Assembly: GCF_008831285.2 (NCBI RefSeq)
Contig: NC_045141.1
Location: 10,838,106-10,902,105 of the forward strand
Reading direction: 5' to 3'
Length of the DNA: 64,000 nucleotides
Source: Nymphaea colorata
Lineage: Eukaryota; Streptophyta; Magnoliopsida; Nymphaeales; Nymphaeaceae
The stretch's first letter is position 1. Each line of letters starts with the position of its first letter. This document shows positions 45,171 through 57,483 of the stretch, in pieces. A model generated the notes under the pieces. That model was not told the DNA's origin. It was given only the letters and a program-made list of their open reading frames with translations, and did no database searches. A program made the position numbers and the translations under genes.

Positions 45171-46084
45171 TGACTTAAGAACCGCAAAATTAAAATCAAA
45201 ACTTTCTTCCCCCTTTTCTTTTTCCAATTTAAAATCAAACATTTATATGAAAAAGTAAATGAGGTATTTATGCCATATTAGCACATGCCACATCATTTCT
45301 ATAAATTTCAAAGTTTAAGTAATCAAATGCCCTAAATTTCGACTTCATCTGCCCTTGTTATATATATGTATTCATTCAAACACTTTCCTCGATTTTGTTA
45401 AAAACTCTTGATACATAATTTGAGGAATAAAGGTCAAACTTGTTCAGCTCATTTCCCACCCTTAATTCTTGCAGAGAACTTTTTTCTTTTTCTTTGGATT
45501 CAAAGGAAGAACTCAAGGCCGATCTATTTTCAAAGCCATGAATAAAGCCCTCGAATTATGCTGTTGACTTTATTTGTGCAAGAAGCGACACTGATGGGAA
45601 TATGATTCCTTGCATGCATGAATGCCACAGAAGTCTAAGTGATGGGAATCTGATTCCTTGCATGCATGACTGCCACAGAAGGATGCACGCAAATATGAAA
45701 TATATAGTAATAAGACAAAAGATAATCACTATTAATTTACGAACAGTATTATACAATAGATGGATAAGTTCAACATACAAGTTTAATGACTTAAACAATT
45801 TATTTCTTGTGATAGAGAATGTAGTAAGTTTCTTGCAATAGCATATTTCTTTAACATTGTCATGCGGCTGTAGACTCCAGCACCTTACCAGTTTTCCAAA
45901 ATATAAAGACTATCATGTGGTTGCGCTGGATGTTCATGAGGTTTGACTACTCAAAAACTATTGAAGAGAGAGAAAGAGAGAGAGAGAGAGACTGTGGTCA
46001 TAAAGGAACAAAAGGGAGCTGCCAACAAATGTCTTACCTCATAGAGGCAAATTATAAATTTGGGTCTGACCTAACATATTAAGG
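45171..46084. other. Intergenic with a short tandem duplication and (AG)n
   Basis: A 48-bp unit (gatgggaatatgattccttg) is present twice at 45593 and 45641. An AG dinucleotide run is at about 45966-45991. No gene was recognised. Confidence 0.6.
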
Positions 46085-46250
46085 GGCCGGTTGGCATCAG
46101 GAATAGCATGTGAGCATTCCAAGAATCTACCTCAAAATTGAGATACATCCATGTGACACTTATTCGGGTGTTATATGCATATACTTCAATGTTAGAGCAG
46201 ATTCTTGAAACACTCACACCTTGTTTCTAATGCCAAACTAACCCAGAAAT
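46085..46250. mobile_element. Tourist-like MITE, second family member
   Basis: The left end is GGGGCCGGTTGGCATCAGG and the right end, reverse-complemented, is GGGTTAGTTTGGCATTAG. It has the internal arms seen at 41045 and 38695. No perfect TSD was found. Confidence 0.6.
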
Positions 46251-46339
46251 ATTTTGAGAAAAGAAAAAAGTGACAATGCCTTAAGATAGTAATGCTAATG
46301 GCAATAGCAGCCCATCTTATTATACCAACCCAGATGAAT

Positions 46340-46640
46340 AGGTGTGTAAATGGATAAGATATTCTGGGTCAATAATATCATTTGAATTTGGTTTAGTTAG
46401 TTCTGCTGGTAAAAATTTCAAGTCCACTTGGTATTTGAAATCTAGATATCTAGTTCTATAACTAAATCTGAATCCAAGTCCGATATCTGATTGAAAGTAT
46501 AAAAAATCATTCCTCGCCACATTTATGCTAGTAAGATCTGAATTTGGTTTTGAAGATAAATAGAGTTTAAGAAGGGACAGACATCCAAATCTAATTACAT
46601 AAAATCTGATTAAGTCAAATTCAGTAAAAGTTAATTCCAG
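46340..46640. repeat. Diverged GATATC/AAATCTGA-type repeat
   Basis: This is a degenerate relative of the repeats at 33060, 33788 and 36665, recognisable by tctgaatccaagtccgatatc. Confidence 0.45.
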
Positions 46641-49584
46641 TAGGGGATCTATATAATTGGCACATGAGAATGTGATGTGACCAAAAAAATAAGTTAACAT
46701 ATCGATCGATTAACGGCTTATATTCAAGGATGAAGCTACGAATTTTTTGTTGCAGGAACCAAACTATAGTTTCAAAACTTTAACAACAGGTGAAATATAA
46801 TTTTTCAAATTCTTTTATCTATCATATCACTCTCACCACCGCCACTACCATGGCATACATTCAAATGTTTTATGTGGAACACAAAGAAAGCAACGAGAAA
46901 TATGATCTTTGTGAAATGGCTTTCGTCTCCTTCCCTTTTCCTTTTCTCTTTCATTATTTATTACTTGAAAAAACTGCAGGTGAGACGTAAAGTATATCAA
47001 AAGTGGAAAAATTTCCATTCTCTACATATTAGCAGAATCTCCAGCAGCAACTGCATCAATTCTCTAACACAGTGCCAGCATGGGTGTTAAGAAAGTATTT
47101 TCATTGAACAACCCCTTTGTCCGAGCATTGAAGAAAAGCTAATCACGTGGATAACTAGTTTACAGATTGGAAAGAATAGGAGAGAATAAAGTGAATGAAC
47201 ATATAGGAACATACTAATGGTTCAGACACTCATTTGATCCAAACGGAATTTGGTATGACTGAACATGGAATTGATGTGGGATTTCTTAACAAATCTAACG
47301 ATATATGATTGAGAAGATGTCCAAATTTGATACACTCGTCACTTGTAAAAAGTTGGAAACATCCACTTTAGTAATTCATACACTGAATAAAGTTTAACTA
47401 GCAATATTATGTTAGTCGGACATGGTGGTAGTTATATACAGTTCGAATCCAATAAGATCCGGAAAGTGATATGGTATCGAGCCATGTGAAAGCATCTGAA
47501 AGGGCAATAGCAGTCCAATCAAATCGTCATAATTGTGAGGATTGATCGGGTGGAATGTAATTTAGAACTTTTGTGAAATTACTCTATAAGTCTTTTATTT
47601 TTTAAGGAACTCTAATTTAAAACTTCTAATTGATTTAAGGAGCATATCATAATTGATTGGGTTGGCAGTCTGGTGAAAGTTCGATCATCAATTGAATTTT
47701 AGAGAATACTCCTTATTTAAACTGTCAAATGGCAGCACACTGCTTTTGAGTTCAAAGATTAAGTAACCATAAGTTTACTCAAAAAGGTTTTAGAACAAAG
47801 AAAAGAATAAGTCTTCCTGTAAGCTGGTTTGCTTTGAGGCCCAAGTAAAATTTCATTAATCTCAAACATTGAAAGACTTTTTTTTTTTAATTGTGAGTTA
47901 TGCTCAAATGCTCTTGATGATCAAAAAGGGAAACTCATTTTTATTAAGGAAAAACGGAAATTATCTGTATAAAGACCGAAATGTTGGTCACTTTCTTAAA
48001 AATGACAAAATATCCACCAATAGGAAGGTCTGTTCACCTCTTTGTATGAATGTTGGGCGCTTGTTATTGTTGAGAGGAATATGATCAGAATTTAATGGAT
48101 TCGTGAAATGCAACCTATCACACGAAGAATTTGCGGAATTGCACATTGCACCTCGTCGGCTCCTCCTTTGATTTATGAAACAGCAACTCCATGCAAACGA
48201 CCAACGTCCATTGCCAAAGTGTAGCATCGATGGAAGCAAAAGAACACCTAGAACAAAACTCTAGCGTTGATCAGTTTAAAGGGGCTTTTGATATCTTGGA
48301 ATTTTGGTTCTGGAATCAAAATGCCAGAATTCAATTTTCACGTCAACCTAGATTTGGATGAACTCGACTCTATTAAACTTGTTTAACACCAGTACTTATT
48401 TTTGTGATTTCAAAAACTTAAAATGGTTTAAAATAAAAATGTGAAAATTTTAATTTTATTTTATTGGAAGAACAGAATTCATCATACATTGGCCAGTTGA
48501 AAAACAAAAAACATAAATTAAGGGACACACACTTAAATGAGTCGAGCTCAAACATAGATTTGGTTAAGTGAGTCGAGATCGAGCTCACCTCATAAAGCTT
48601 GAGTTGAGTTCGAGCTGGCCAAGCTCCAGCTTATGTCGCTTGTCGTACTTCCCTATCCACAACCCTTGCCAAAATAAAGAGAATAAACAAAAAGTGAAGC
48701 AAAAGGGAAAAAGGTGGAAAAAAAAGAAGAAAACTGCAAGATACCCTAAAACTATACCTATCTACTTACTCGAACAACATAGTATTACCTAGGAATCTAA
48801 TATTTTGGCTTTAATCCTAAGATGTGAAAATGGAAGATAACTATGGATAAAATGTGAAAAATAACTCAAATCTGACAAAAATGCCCAAAAATTCTCTCTC
48901 TTATATGCTTTAGAAAATAGGATTTGTAATTTCCAGCAGAATCTGAAATTTCTATAATTTCATAAAAATATTTCTCAAATCAAATAAAAATCACTAATCT
49001 AAACATTGAGTAATAAGGGAAAGCACAATAAGGAAAGGCACTTAAAAAATTTTGTCCTTAGCTATAATTAAACTTCGTCAAACGGTGGACTAGAATATGA
49101 AAGAAAAACTTCTCTGGAATTTACATAATAAAACCTCAAAAAAATTCAAAAATTCCTGTAGAAATCGTATACTTCTCAAAAAACTCTCAAACTTGTTTAA
49201 TATTTTCTACATAGTTACAGTTAATTTTAAAGAAAGGACTAAAATTTGAAGCATATCTTAACCTAAAGTTACCGCTAGATGGTAATAAGCTACTAAGAAA
49301 ATTATCATATAAGAGTAAAGTAAATTTGACTCAGTGACATGCCTATGTTTATGAGCAAAGGTGGAACCCAATTTTACTATTTGTCAAGATAATAAGAGGC
49401 TACAAAGGCAATACAAAATAACATCCAACTCCAAAGAAGGCAAAAGCCCTAAAATAAGGGAAAATAGAAGATGCTACAAAAGAATGAAACAATACCTTTG
49501 AAAAAAGATGATACCTGAGAAATAGAAAAGTCCTTTGGAAACGTCCTTATATCAAGGGTGGAACTTTCACCAATATTGGAGACT
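46641..49584. other. Intergenic; possible LTR/primer-site relic near 47470
   Basis: No gene was recognised. The words tatggtatcgagccatg (about 47470-47487) resemble a copia primer-binding site (TGGTATCAGAGCCATG) with one change. No associated coding region was seen. A short CGAGCT-rich scrap lies at 48536-48635. Confidence 0.4.
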
Positions 49585-49589
49585 CAATG

Positions 49590-49803
49590 CACTTCTTCTT
49601 CCCCCCCAACCCCCAATTCCCCTTGCCTTTGAAATCCTGGGTTGTGCCGCTATCAACAATGATAGTACATAGTGCACCCTCCAAATTAAGTACCACAACC
49701 CACCACTTATGACTAGAAGTATAGTGCTCACAGGAATCAAACTAGAGTCCTACTTCTTCACATGCACTTAACCTGACCAGCTATGCTATGCCCACCCTTG
49801 AGC
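49590..49803 (-). mobile_element. tRNA-derived SINE 2
   Basis: On the minus strand GCATAGCATAGCTGGTCAGG (A-box region, about 49790) is followed by GTTTGATTCCTGTGAGC (B box, about 49740) and a body rich in G near its 3' end. It sits immediately 3' of the copia element on the same strand and probably inserted into that element's LTR. Confidence 0.6.
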
Positions 49804-49809
49804 CAATGT

Positions 49810-52800
49810 TACTCCACCTTCACCAAAATAACCCTACAAGAGGTCATCCAAATAAGTAGAAACACCAATCAAGTTCAAGCAATGGTTGAACTTGGCAATT
49901 GGAACAAATTTGATTAATGCATCAGTAGGATTATTTGTACTTTAATTTGATTCACAAGAATTTCACCCTGTAATATCTCAAATGAAATGGTACTTGAATT
50001 GATCAATGTTTCGTTATCTCATGGACATTTGATCTTTGGTTAAGTAAATGACACTTTGACTATTAGAATAAATAGTAGGCTCTTGACTCGAACAATATTT
50101 ACAAATCATATCTCTTACTATAGCTTCTTTAATTGTATTATTCTTGTGCTGATTGCTATATACTCAGCCTCTATAATTGACAATGCAACAATAGACTATA
50201 AGTAGCTTCCAACTGATAACATAACTTCCAAGAGAGAAAAAAATAACCAATAAGTGGCATTCCTATTAAGGTTCCTTGCACAATTAGAATCAGCATATCA
50301 AACCAAGCCACCACTACTTTTGTCAAACTTTAGATAAAATACTCTTGAGGTATCTAAAAAATTGTCTTTACTATTTGCAAATGACCATTTCAAAATATAT
50401 TTGTTGATAACATGCACTAAATGAATATGAAATGTCAAGTATAATGCAAATCATCATGTACGTAAACTCGTTAAAATAGGACACAAGTAATATATATTCT
50501 ATCCTTTCATACGTCTGAGGAGAAAAATGAGTTGATAATTTAAAATGAGAGGCAAGATGAACAATTGTAAGTTTAGGGTTTTTCATGCCATGCACTTAAA
50601 TTTTTTTTCAATATATACTCTTTTTCAGATAAATATAATTTTTTTGCCTTTTGATCCTTGTGAATTGCCATATCGTCAATCTTCTTAGCATGACCTGTCC
50701 TTCATCTCAAATTTATTAGCTAATTGCATTTTTATCTTCCTTATTTTAAAACAACTTTTGCTACAATCAACATATCAACAACATAAAAATAGATAAGAGA
50801 ACCATACCGAAGACTCCAAGACACAACTACTATACTTACTTTCACAATAGCTAAATTTTAACAGAAAACAACAAAATCTTTTGACATTATTTTACCCATG
50901 GAAGGTAATATTAGGACACATTGATTTAGAGCTTACCCTACTATTGGTTCTTGCATGTCATTTTGGTTGTTGTTTTTTATTTTTGACTTTAATTCTTATG
51001 GATATTATATACTTAACATTTTTTGTCCTAAAATTTAAGCTTTATTATGCCTCGCTTCCCAGCTTTGTGCTTGTCTTCGCCTCATTGGACTTAAAAACAT
51101 TTCAATTCAATACACATCCAAAGTTTATTTGATACATTTCAATCCTATGAAAGAGAGTTTCAAAAGGTATTCTTCTTTGAAGACCTTGTATGCTACTGTT
51201 GGACACGTTCTCCCAAAATGGAGAAAGATTTGGTTGAAAATTAAGAGCTCTTGCAACTTACAAAAGATGTCGGTGCTTGCATTCATCCACACCATCTTGT
51301 TATGGTGTTGACACATAACTCCATTGGTGCACAATATCAATATTCTCAAAAGAATTTGGATCTCATTATAAACAAACTCAAATCTTAGAGTTCTAATGCA
51401 TCTTTGGAGTTGGTTCAATGTTAGATTAAAAAAGGCTTTGATATTGCAAAGTTTATGTCTCATAAAAGAAAAACATGTATATTGAGGAGAATCATCAACA
51501 ATGCTATGAAAACAATGTGTTCCTTTAAAATAACATCAAGAATATAACATGTATAATTTTCAAAAATCATGCAATCAATTAATTTCACTAACAATTTCAA
51601 TCGAGTTTGTTTAGCATGATGGCAGCAATCACTTGAAATTAAGTGTTTGCAATAAAAAAATCAATCATAAAATGTTAAATATTCGTCTTATATATAGAAC
51701 AATGACCAAATATATATGCCAACTTTCTAATTAATTTTCAAGCCATGTATTGTTTGCTATTAGGGTTATTTGGGGTAGCATTTGAAGGAAATAGAGCCCA
51801 TTTATTTCTTCCCCCCAACCAATCATCATCTTTGATGCAGGGTCCTATAGAAAGAAAGAAGGAGCAAATGTTATATAATAATTATTTTTTTTTTTGTAAA
51901 TGATGGAACAAAAAGAAGATTTTCTATTGGGAATTCAAGCAAACTTATGAAACCTTGTTTGTTTAGATAGAGAACTTTTCCAATGGGCAAGTGGATGGGA
52001 ACACATGCATTGAAATATATTACTCAAATATTATTTCAAAGTGTGAAAAGATGTCATATATGTGGCATTGACGATATTGTTTTAATTTTTAATGAGAGGC
52101 ATGGGTTTATGATACTCCTCCATGGTGAGAGGAAGTGTGGCCATGCATCAGAAACAACAACAACCATAGTTAGTTTAAAGTAAGGATTGTTTACTATTTG
52201 TCTCGATGGATACCTGACCAATTTCAGAATTTCTAGCATTTATCCTTTCAAGCCTAACATCATGATTGTATTGTATGCATTGATGTCAATTTTGTTTGTT
52301 TGCCTTTGATCATGTGAGACACAAATCTCAATTGTCATGTCCTTGATTTGTAGAAATAGTCAATGAATTGGAATTTGGAGTGCATGTCATAATCTTCACT
52401 TCTTTTTTGTTTTCATCTTAAGATGTAACAGCATAGACTATTGTAATATTGAGCAATGGGTCAAAAAGCAAAATTGGATTGAGAAGCAAAATAATTTGAC
52501 TCTAATGGCATTGTACAAGTCCTTAATTCTCTTTAGGAACTTAATCACTTTTTTTTTCCTTTGAACTCGCTCATGGTAGAGTTTCATGGATCCACATGAG
52601 TAGGTATGAATTGAAGAGTGGATCCAAGCTCAGTCCATAGGACCTTTAGTTTTGTAAAATGGGTGGACACTAACATAGTATTTTTGCTAAGTCTACTTAT
52701 CAATGCTTGAATTTGACATAATGTTGGAGTAGAGTTTTGCTTATGTGTTTCTTGCAAATCTTCTCAAACTTCAAAGGAAATGGTAAATAAAATTATGTTG

Positions 52801-53474
52801 TCTGCAATTTCTTTTAAGGTAGAGTTCAAATTCCACTACAAAACCACATTATTGCAATGCACCATGGGATGAACTAGTGACTTAGTTTCATGTTCATTTA
52901 TTGTTCCGTCAATGAAAACTAACCTATTATTTGCATTTAAAGCCATGATCATGGCCTTGCTCTTCTCCATTTAATTGTTCTGAGACAAGCACAATACCCA
53001 TGCTATCCATGTGATGAACTAAAAAAGACTTGAAGTATTTTGAGTTACCTCCCATGTGTTGTGCCAATTTTATACTGTTTGGATTCCTTTTTCATTGATG
53101 TTGAATATAGTCTTCCTTGGGTTTTTAGCTTTGCTTTAAACTTGGTCAAGAAAGGAATATGTTGACAAACTCTAATAGCCTCTACTAGAAAGAACTACAA
53201 TGTACTTGATCAATTGTAGTATAAGCAGATTGCTTAACAAAAACCAATGTGAACAAGACGAAAGTTTAGTGACACTAAGCATGTTGTCTCAACATGCATA
53301 AAAATGGTAACAATTGGAGAATGAAAACTATAGGCTGAGACAAGGACATTATAATATGAACAAACCAAGATGATGTGCAAGGGAAACATGTTAGAATAAT
53401 GATTGTTGGCTCAACAACTTTCACACAAAAAAAAAAGATAAAAAAAAGAAAGGGAGCCCTGATACCATGAGAAA
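49810..53474 (-). mobile_element. Decayed Ty1/copia (Tork/Tnt1-like), minus strand
   Basis: Reading the minus strand from the right: primer-binding site TGGTATCAGGGC (53474-53463), gag (THFTKLKVLWTELGS near 52690), and a GAG-pre-integrase-like piece (MIGLGEEINGLYFLQ near 51820). Integrase follows (IVDDSPQYTCFSFMRHK, IRTLRFEFVYNEIQILLR, 51510-51125), then RT with the catalytic box changed to YVVDMLIVA (about 50790) and the RT end (LASHFKLSTHFS near 50550). RNase H completes it (IVALSIIEAEYIAIS near 50150, then NIDQFKYHF, GEILVNQIK and IAKFNHCLNLIGV). Frames shift repeatedly. The wording fits Tnt1/Tork. The 3' LTR is obscured by a SINE. Confidence 0.75.
51125..51510 (-). pseudogene. Copia integrase core remnant
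   Basis: The open minus frame contains IVDDSPQYTCFSFM (first Asp region), IRTLRFEFVYNEIQ (second Asp region, with SDNG lost) and ASTDIFCKLQELLIF in place of ERKHRHLLE. The Glu motif has therefore decayed. It is part of the minus-strand element above. Confidence 0.65.
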
Positions 53475-55186
53475 ATTTGGAAATTAATGAAAAAATGGAA
53501 GAAAATGACACCTCAAAAGATAAAAAATCTCTTGTATTGCTCTTGTTGAGGGAGAGGGACCTAGAATTTATGCTAATTTCCCCCGCGCCTTGCATTTGAC
53601 AACACTTGGTATACATGTAACAAAGAAACTATTACAATATTGTGCACTCTTTACATAGAAATTGCATTTAATGAGACTTACTTTCACTGATCTTGTCATA
53701 TATGTATAATCATAATGATGTGCAAGCCAACTTCTTAAGACTAATAGCAAGAAGTTTCTATTGTGAATAATCCTAAATGGAGTTGGATTAGTATATAGTT
53801 AAGAATGCAAGAAACCTATGCTAATATAGTTCTAGTGGGAGCCAAGTGGAGCTAGGATTGGTCATTGTGCACTAGTTAGCATTTGGTTGGATCATGTGAT
53901 TCTTGCCTTTCTTTCTAAAAGGCAAGTTGGGGTTAGGTAGACAACCACCAAATTATTAGTATAAAATAATCCCTATGGTTGTGATCTACAAAAATGACAT
54001 CTAGTTAGGAGGTGTAAGTGACAATTGTAATAATACTTGAGCAACAAGAACAAGATTGTTTATTACAATCATGATGTACATTTACCAATCAAACAAAAAG
54101 CCTTTGCATTTTGAGTAAAAGGAAGTTTAGATTGTTTGGGACCCTTTATGGATCATCTTCCTATTTATAATATTGTTGAAGGAGTAGAACAATATTTCCC
54201 TTAGTAGTCGCATAGACAATCTTCTAGTTTGGATTAGCTCTTCCCAAAATTTTAGTCCATGTTTCCTATTCATGTTTATCAATAAAACCCTCTATAGAAA
54301 AAGGTCTTGCATCCATAGATTGCCTTTGGTTGATCTAATTATAGCTCCTACTCTCCATTTTTTGCTAAATAGATTGCTGCATTCATTTTAAGCCAGCTAT
54401 TAGGAGGGAGGAATCCACTCTAGCTCATATATCAATTTCACACCATTCCAAACAAAAAAAAAAGTCTTAAAAATATGACCCTTGAGCACTATTGACAAAT
54501 CTATCACCAATGTAGCATCACCAAAATGCTTGTAAAAAAAAAGTTTTCTTCTTGTTTTTCGGATCAACCAAATCATTATCTAAAACCACTAGGCCATGTC
54601 TACTTATTATTTGAAGCTTGGCCTCATGTTTTCGATAATTCCTGAAACATTTATTCAAGAATGATATTAGTCATGTTAAAAGACCTACATGCCACCTCCC
54701 CAATCTATTAGAAATGAGGCAACCAACAAACATGTAGTCTCTAGCATATTCAGCTGTGTAGAATAAGTGGCACCTGCTAGCCATGCTCATCCCAAGTTTC
54801 TTAGTACTCTCCTAATTAGCAACTTATGTGAAATGACAACATAAAGTGATGAATGCCCAAGAAAGACATTAAGTTTTCAAATCACATCTAAATTTGGTTG
54901 CACTATGAGTTAATAAGCATTAAAGATAACTATCATGGTCAAGATAATTCTATTGCATAATGATGGAGCAAATAAAGCTAGAAATCCAAATTCATACAAA
55001 TTGAGACTTACAATGTCTGAATTGACTTTCATCTTTATTTAGATATTGTATTTTCTTGTGTATGCCTTTCCATCATTACTAGAACAGTTTATGCTGTCAT
55101 GTAATGTTGATGATCGATATTATCAATACATGAAAAATCATTGGTAAGTACAACATATTCCCTTCTATCTTTCTTACATTTTTTCA
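53475..55186. other. Region expected to hold two head-to-head 5' LTRs
   Basis: The minus-strand copia 5' LTR should extend rightward from 53475 (its inner end reads AAATTTTCTCA next to the primer site). The plus-strand copia 5' LTR should end at 55186 (inner end ttttttca). Outer LTR boundaries could not be fixed, and I recognise no coding sequence between them. Confidence 0.45.
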
Positions 55187-55539
55187 TGGTATCAGAACTT
55201 CATTATCTTACAAGCAGTATGGATGGGTAACTCAAAGGAATGCTATTGTTAATCTACTATCTATGAAGTAAAACAAAAATGATTATTTGTTATAGAGATT
55301 CAATTAGGATTTGGTACATGGTTAAGTGTCCTTAAAAACTTCCATGGAGTTATGCATCTCTTCCAATTATCACCAAGGTCAAAGAGGAACTCAATCATGA
55401 TTCCATGTTGTAGAGGAAATCTAATAAACTCAATTTTTTTGGATCAAAGCTATTGAGATGAAAGACATCTTGGACAAATAATCAAGTATCGGTTATCACA
55501 ATGCCTAGACTATTTTGGAAAATGCCTATGGTTTGTAAT
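55187..55539 (+). mobile_element. Plus-strand Ty1/copia, 5' part: primer site and start of gag
   Basis: TGGTATCAGAAC (55187-55198) is the primer-binding site directly after an LTR end. In shifting frames gag follows (LNKNDYLLWR-like near 55285, then ENAYGL near 55518). The gag sequence is cut off at the GTAAT target site (55535-55539), where a giant LTR has inserted, and resumes at 61862. Confidence 0.7.
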
Positions 55540-57483
55540 ATCCTTTATTACCCAAAATTAATTTTGGTCTTTGAAGTGCTTTAGAAAAAACACAATTTTG
55601 TTTTTGAAAAGAAGCAGAAATGGACTCCCTTGTCAGTATGAGATATTGTCATTCCAATGCCTTTATTGGGGTAATTAGAACAAAATGTAGATTGTTTGCT
55701 TTACACATTTCAACATCTTTAAGTATTATTACCATAACCTATATGCATATGTGCTCAATTAATCAATTTTTTTTTTCTAAAGTGAGAAATTTGAAAGTGA
55801 TTAAATGAAGTTTAGTTTAAAATATAGTGCCCTCCACGTAGAACTATGAACATAGGAGTATTTTAATGAACTCTGAATTATAGTGATTTTAGAAAGATGA
55901 ACTTGAAATATAGAAACCTTAAATAGTTTAGAAAATAAAGTGTTCAAGAAAAGATACTTTCAAATCGTTTGAGCTCTTCTAATATTATCATCAGAACTCA
56001 AGTGCAAAAATGAATTTATGCTTGAAAATAATTTTAAAAATAAAAAATTTCAACTTATTTGCAAGTTATTTGTTTTGCAAAGCTTGACTTCAAATTGTCA
56101 TGCTTTGCAAAAGCAAGCTTTTCAAGTTATGTTTTGGAAGATAAGATCTTAAATTAGAGGAACAATTACGTTAAACTATAATTCATCATACAGCAAAAAA
56201 GGGAGACTTTGTAATATTGTAAATAAAGAGTTTAATTTTGATTATTAGACTTTGAAAAGAGGAAAAAATATAATGATTTGGCAAAGTGCTTCCCTTAAAT
56301 TCTGAGGGGTTAAAACTTTACTTGATTTTGATTTCTACCTATATAACATTTAGTTTTATTTTGAATTGATAGGTGTGTTTATCCATGTTCATGCATACTT
56401 ATATGAAATTGAAAAAACAGTATTATAAGAAAAGTATGCATATGAATGATTTCAATTTTGATTATGATCCATATCCAAAAGTAAAATTAGATTTTAAAAG
56501 TTTGTTTAAAAGTTTAGGTAGAGCATGAGAAGACTAAAAATGAATCAAGAAGTGAAAAGGTCTGAGAGTTGGTTTCAAGCTTTGAAAAATGTGACAGATA
56601 CAAGCAAAATGCAAATTTACATGTACATAATATTGTCTTTGGGTGTTATCTCAGGTTGGACATATCCCAGCCTAAAAAATAATGAAACTAAAAAAAATCC
56701 ACCTAAAGTCCTCACCATACTAATCCACGCATCATAAAATAAGCAAGAGAAAAAGAGAAAGATATAAGGAGAGGGAAGGAAAGAGAAAGAAATAGGGAGG
56801 GAAAAGAGAGAGAGAGATGAAAAAGAGACATAAATAAAGATGAAAAAGAGGGAGGGAAGAAAGAGGGAGTGATCAGAGAGAAGGAGATAGTAAGGAGAAA
56901 GAGAGAAATAGGGAGAAATAAAACGAGAGAGAAATAAAATAGAGAAATAAAAGGAAGAGTGAGAGAGATATCAACAAATGAGATAGAGAAAGAGAGACAA
57001 AAAAGAAAAAGAAAAAAGTAGACGGAAAGAGAAACAAAGAGAGAGAGAAAAAATAAGAGATTAATTAAAAGAGAGGAAGTGAAGGAAAAGTTTAAAAATG
57101 AGAAAAAAAAGAGAAATTAAAAGTGAAGGAGACACAAGTTCAAGAGCGATAAAGGAGTTAAAAGGGAGAAACTAGTTAAAAAGAGAGATATAGTTGAGTT
57201 AAAAAACGAAGGAGAAAGATCTTAATAAAAAATAAAAATGAGGAGAAGACTTGCCTTGGTCATGCTCCCGGAGCTCCAAGGAGTATTAAAACAGAGAGAC
57301 TCTAAAGCCTTCCTCGGTTTTCCATAGAAATGATCAAAAGAAAGGCAGCTCCCTGGCTCTTTTAGGCTTGAGAACTTTTTTTATGGTGGCTTGAAAGGGT
57401 TGATAATGCTCCTTACTAACTCCTTCAATGTCTCCTCTTATTGGAAATGGAGGCTTGTTGAAGCTGATGAAGAGTAAGAGAAA

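Noticed and set aside
49590-49625. Possible copia polypurine tract (run of C on the plus strand)
   Set aside because: It belongs to the 3' part of SINE 2 and is not next to an LTR.
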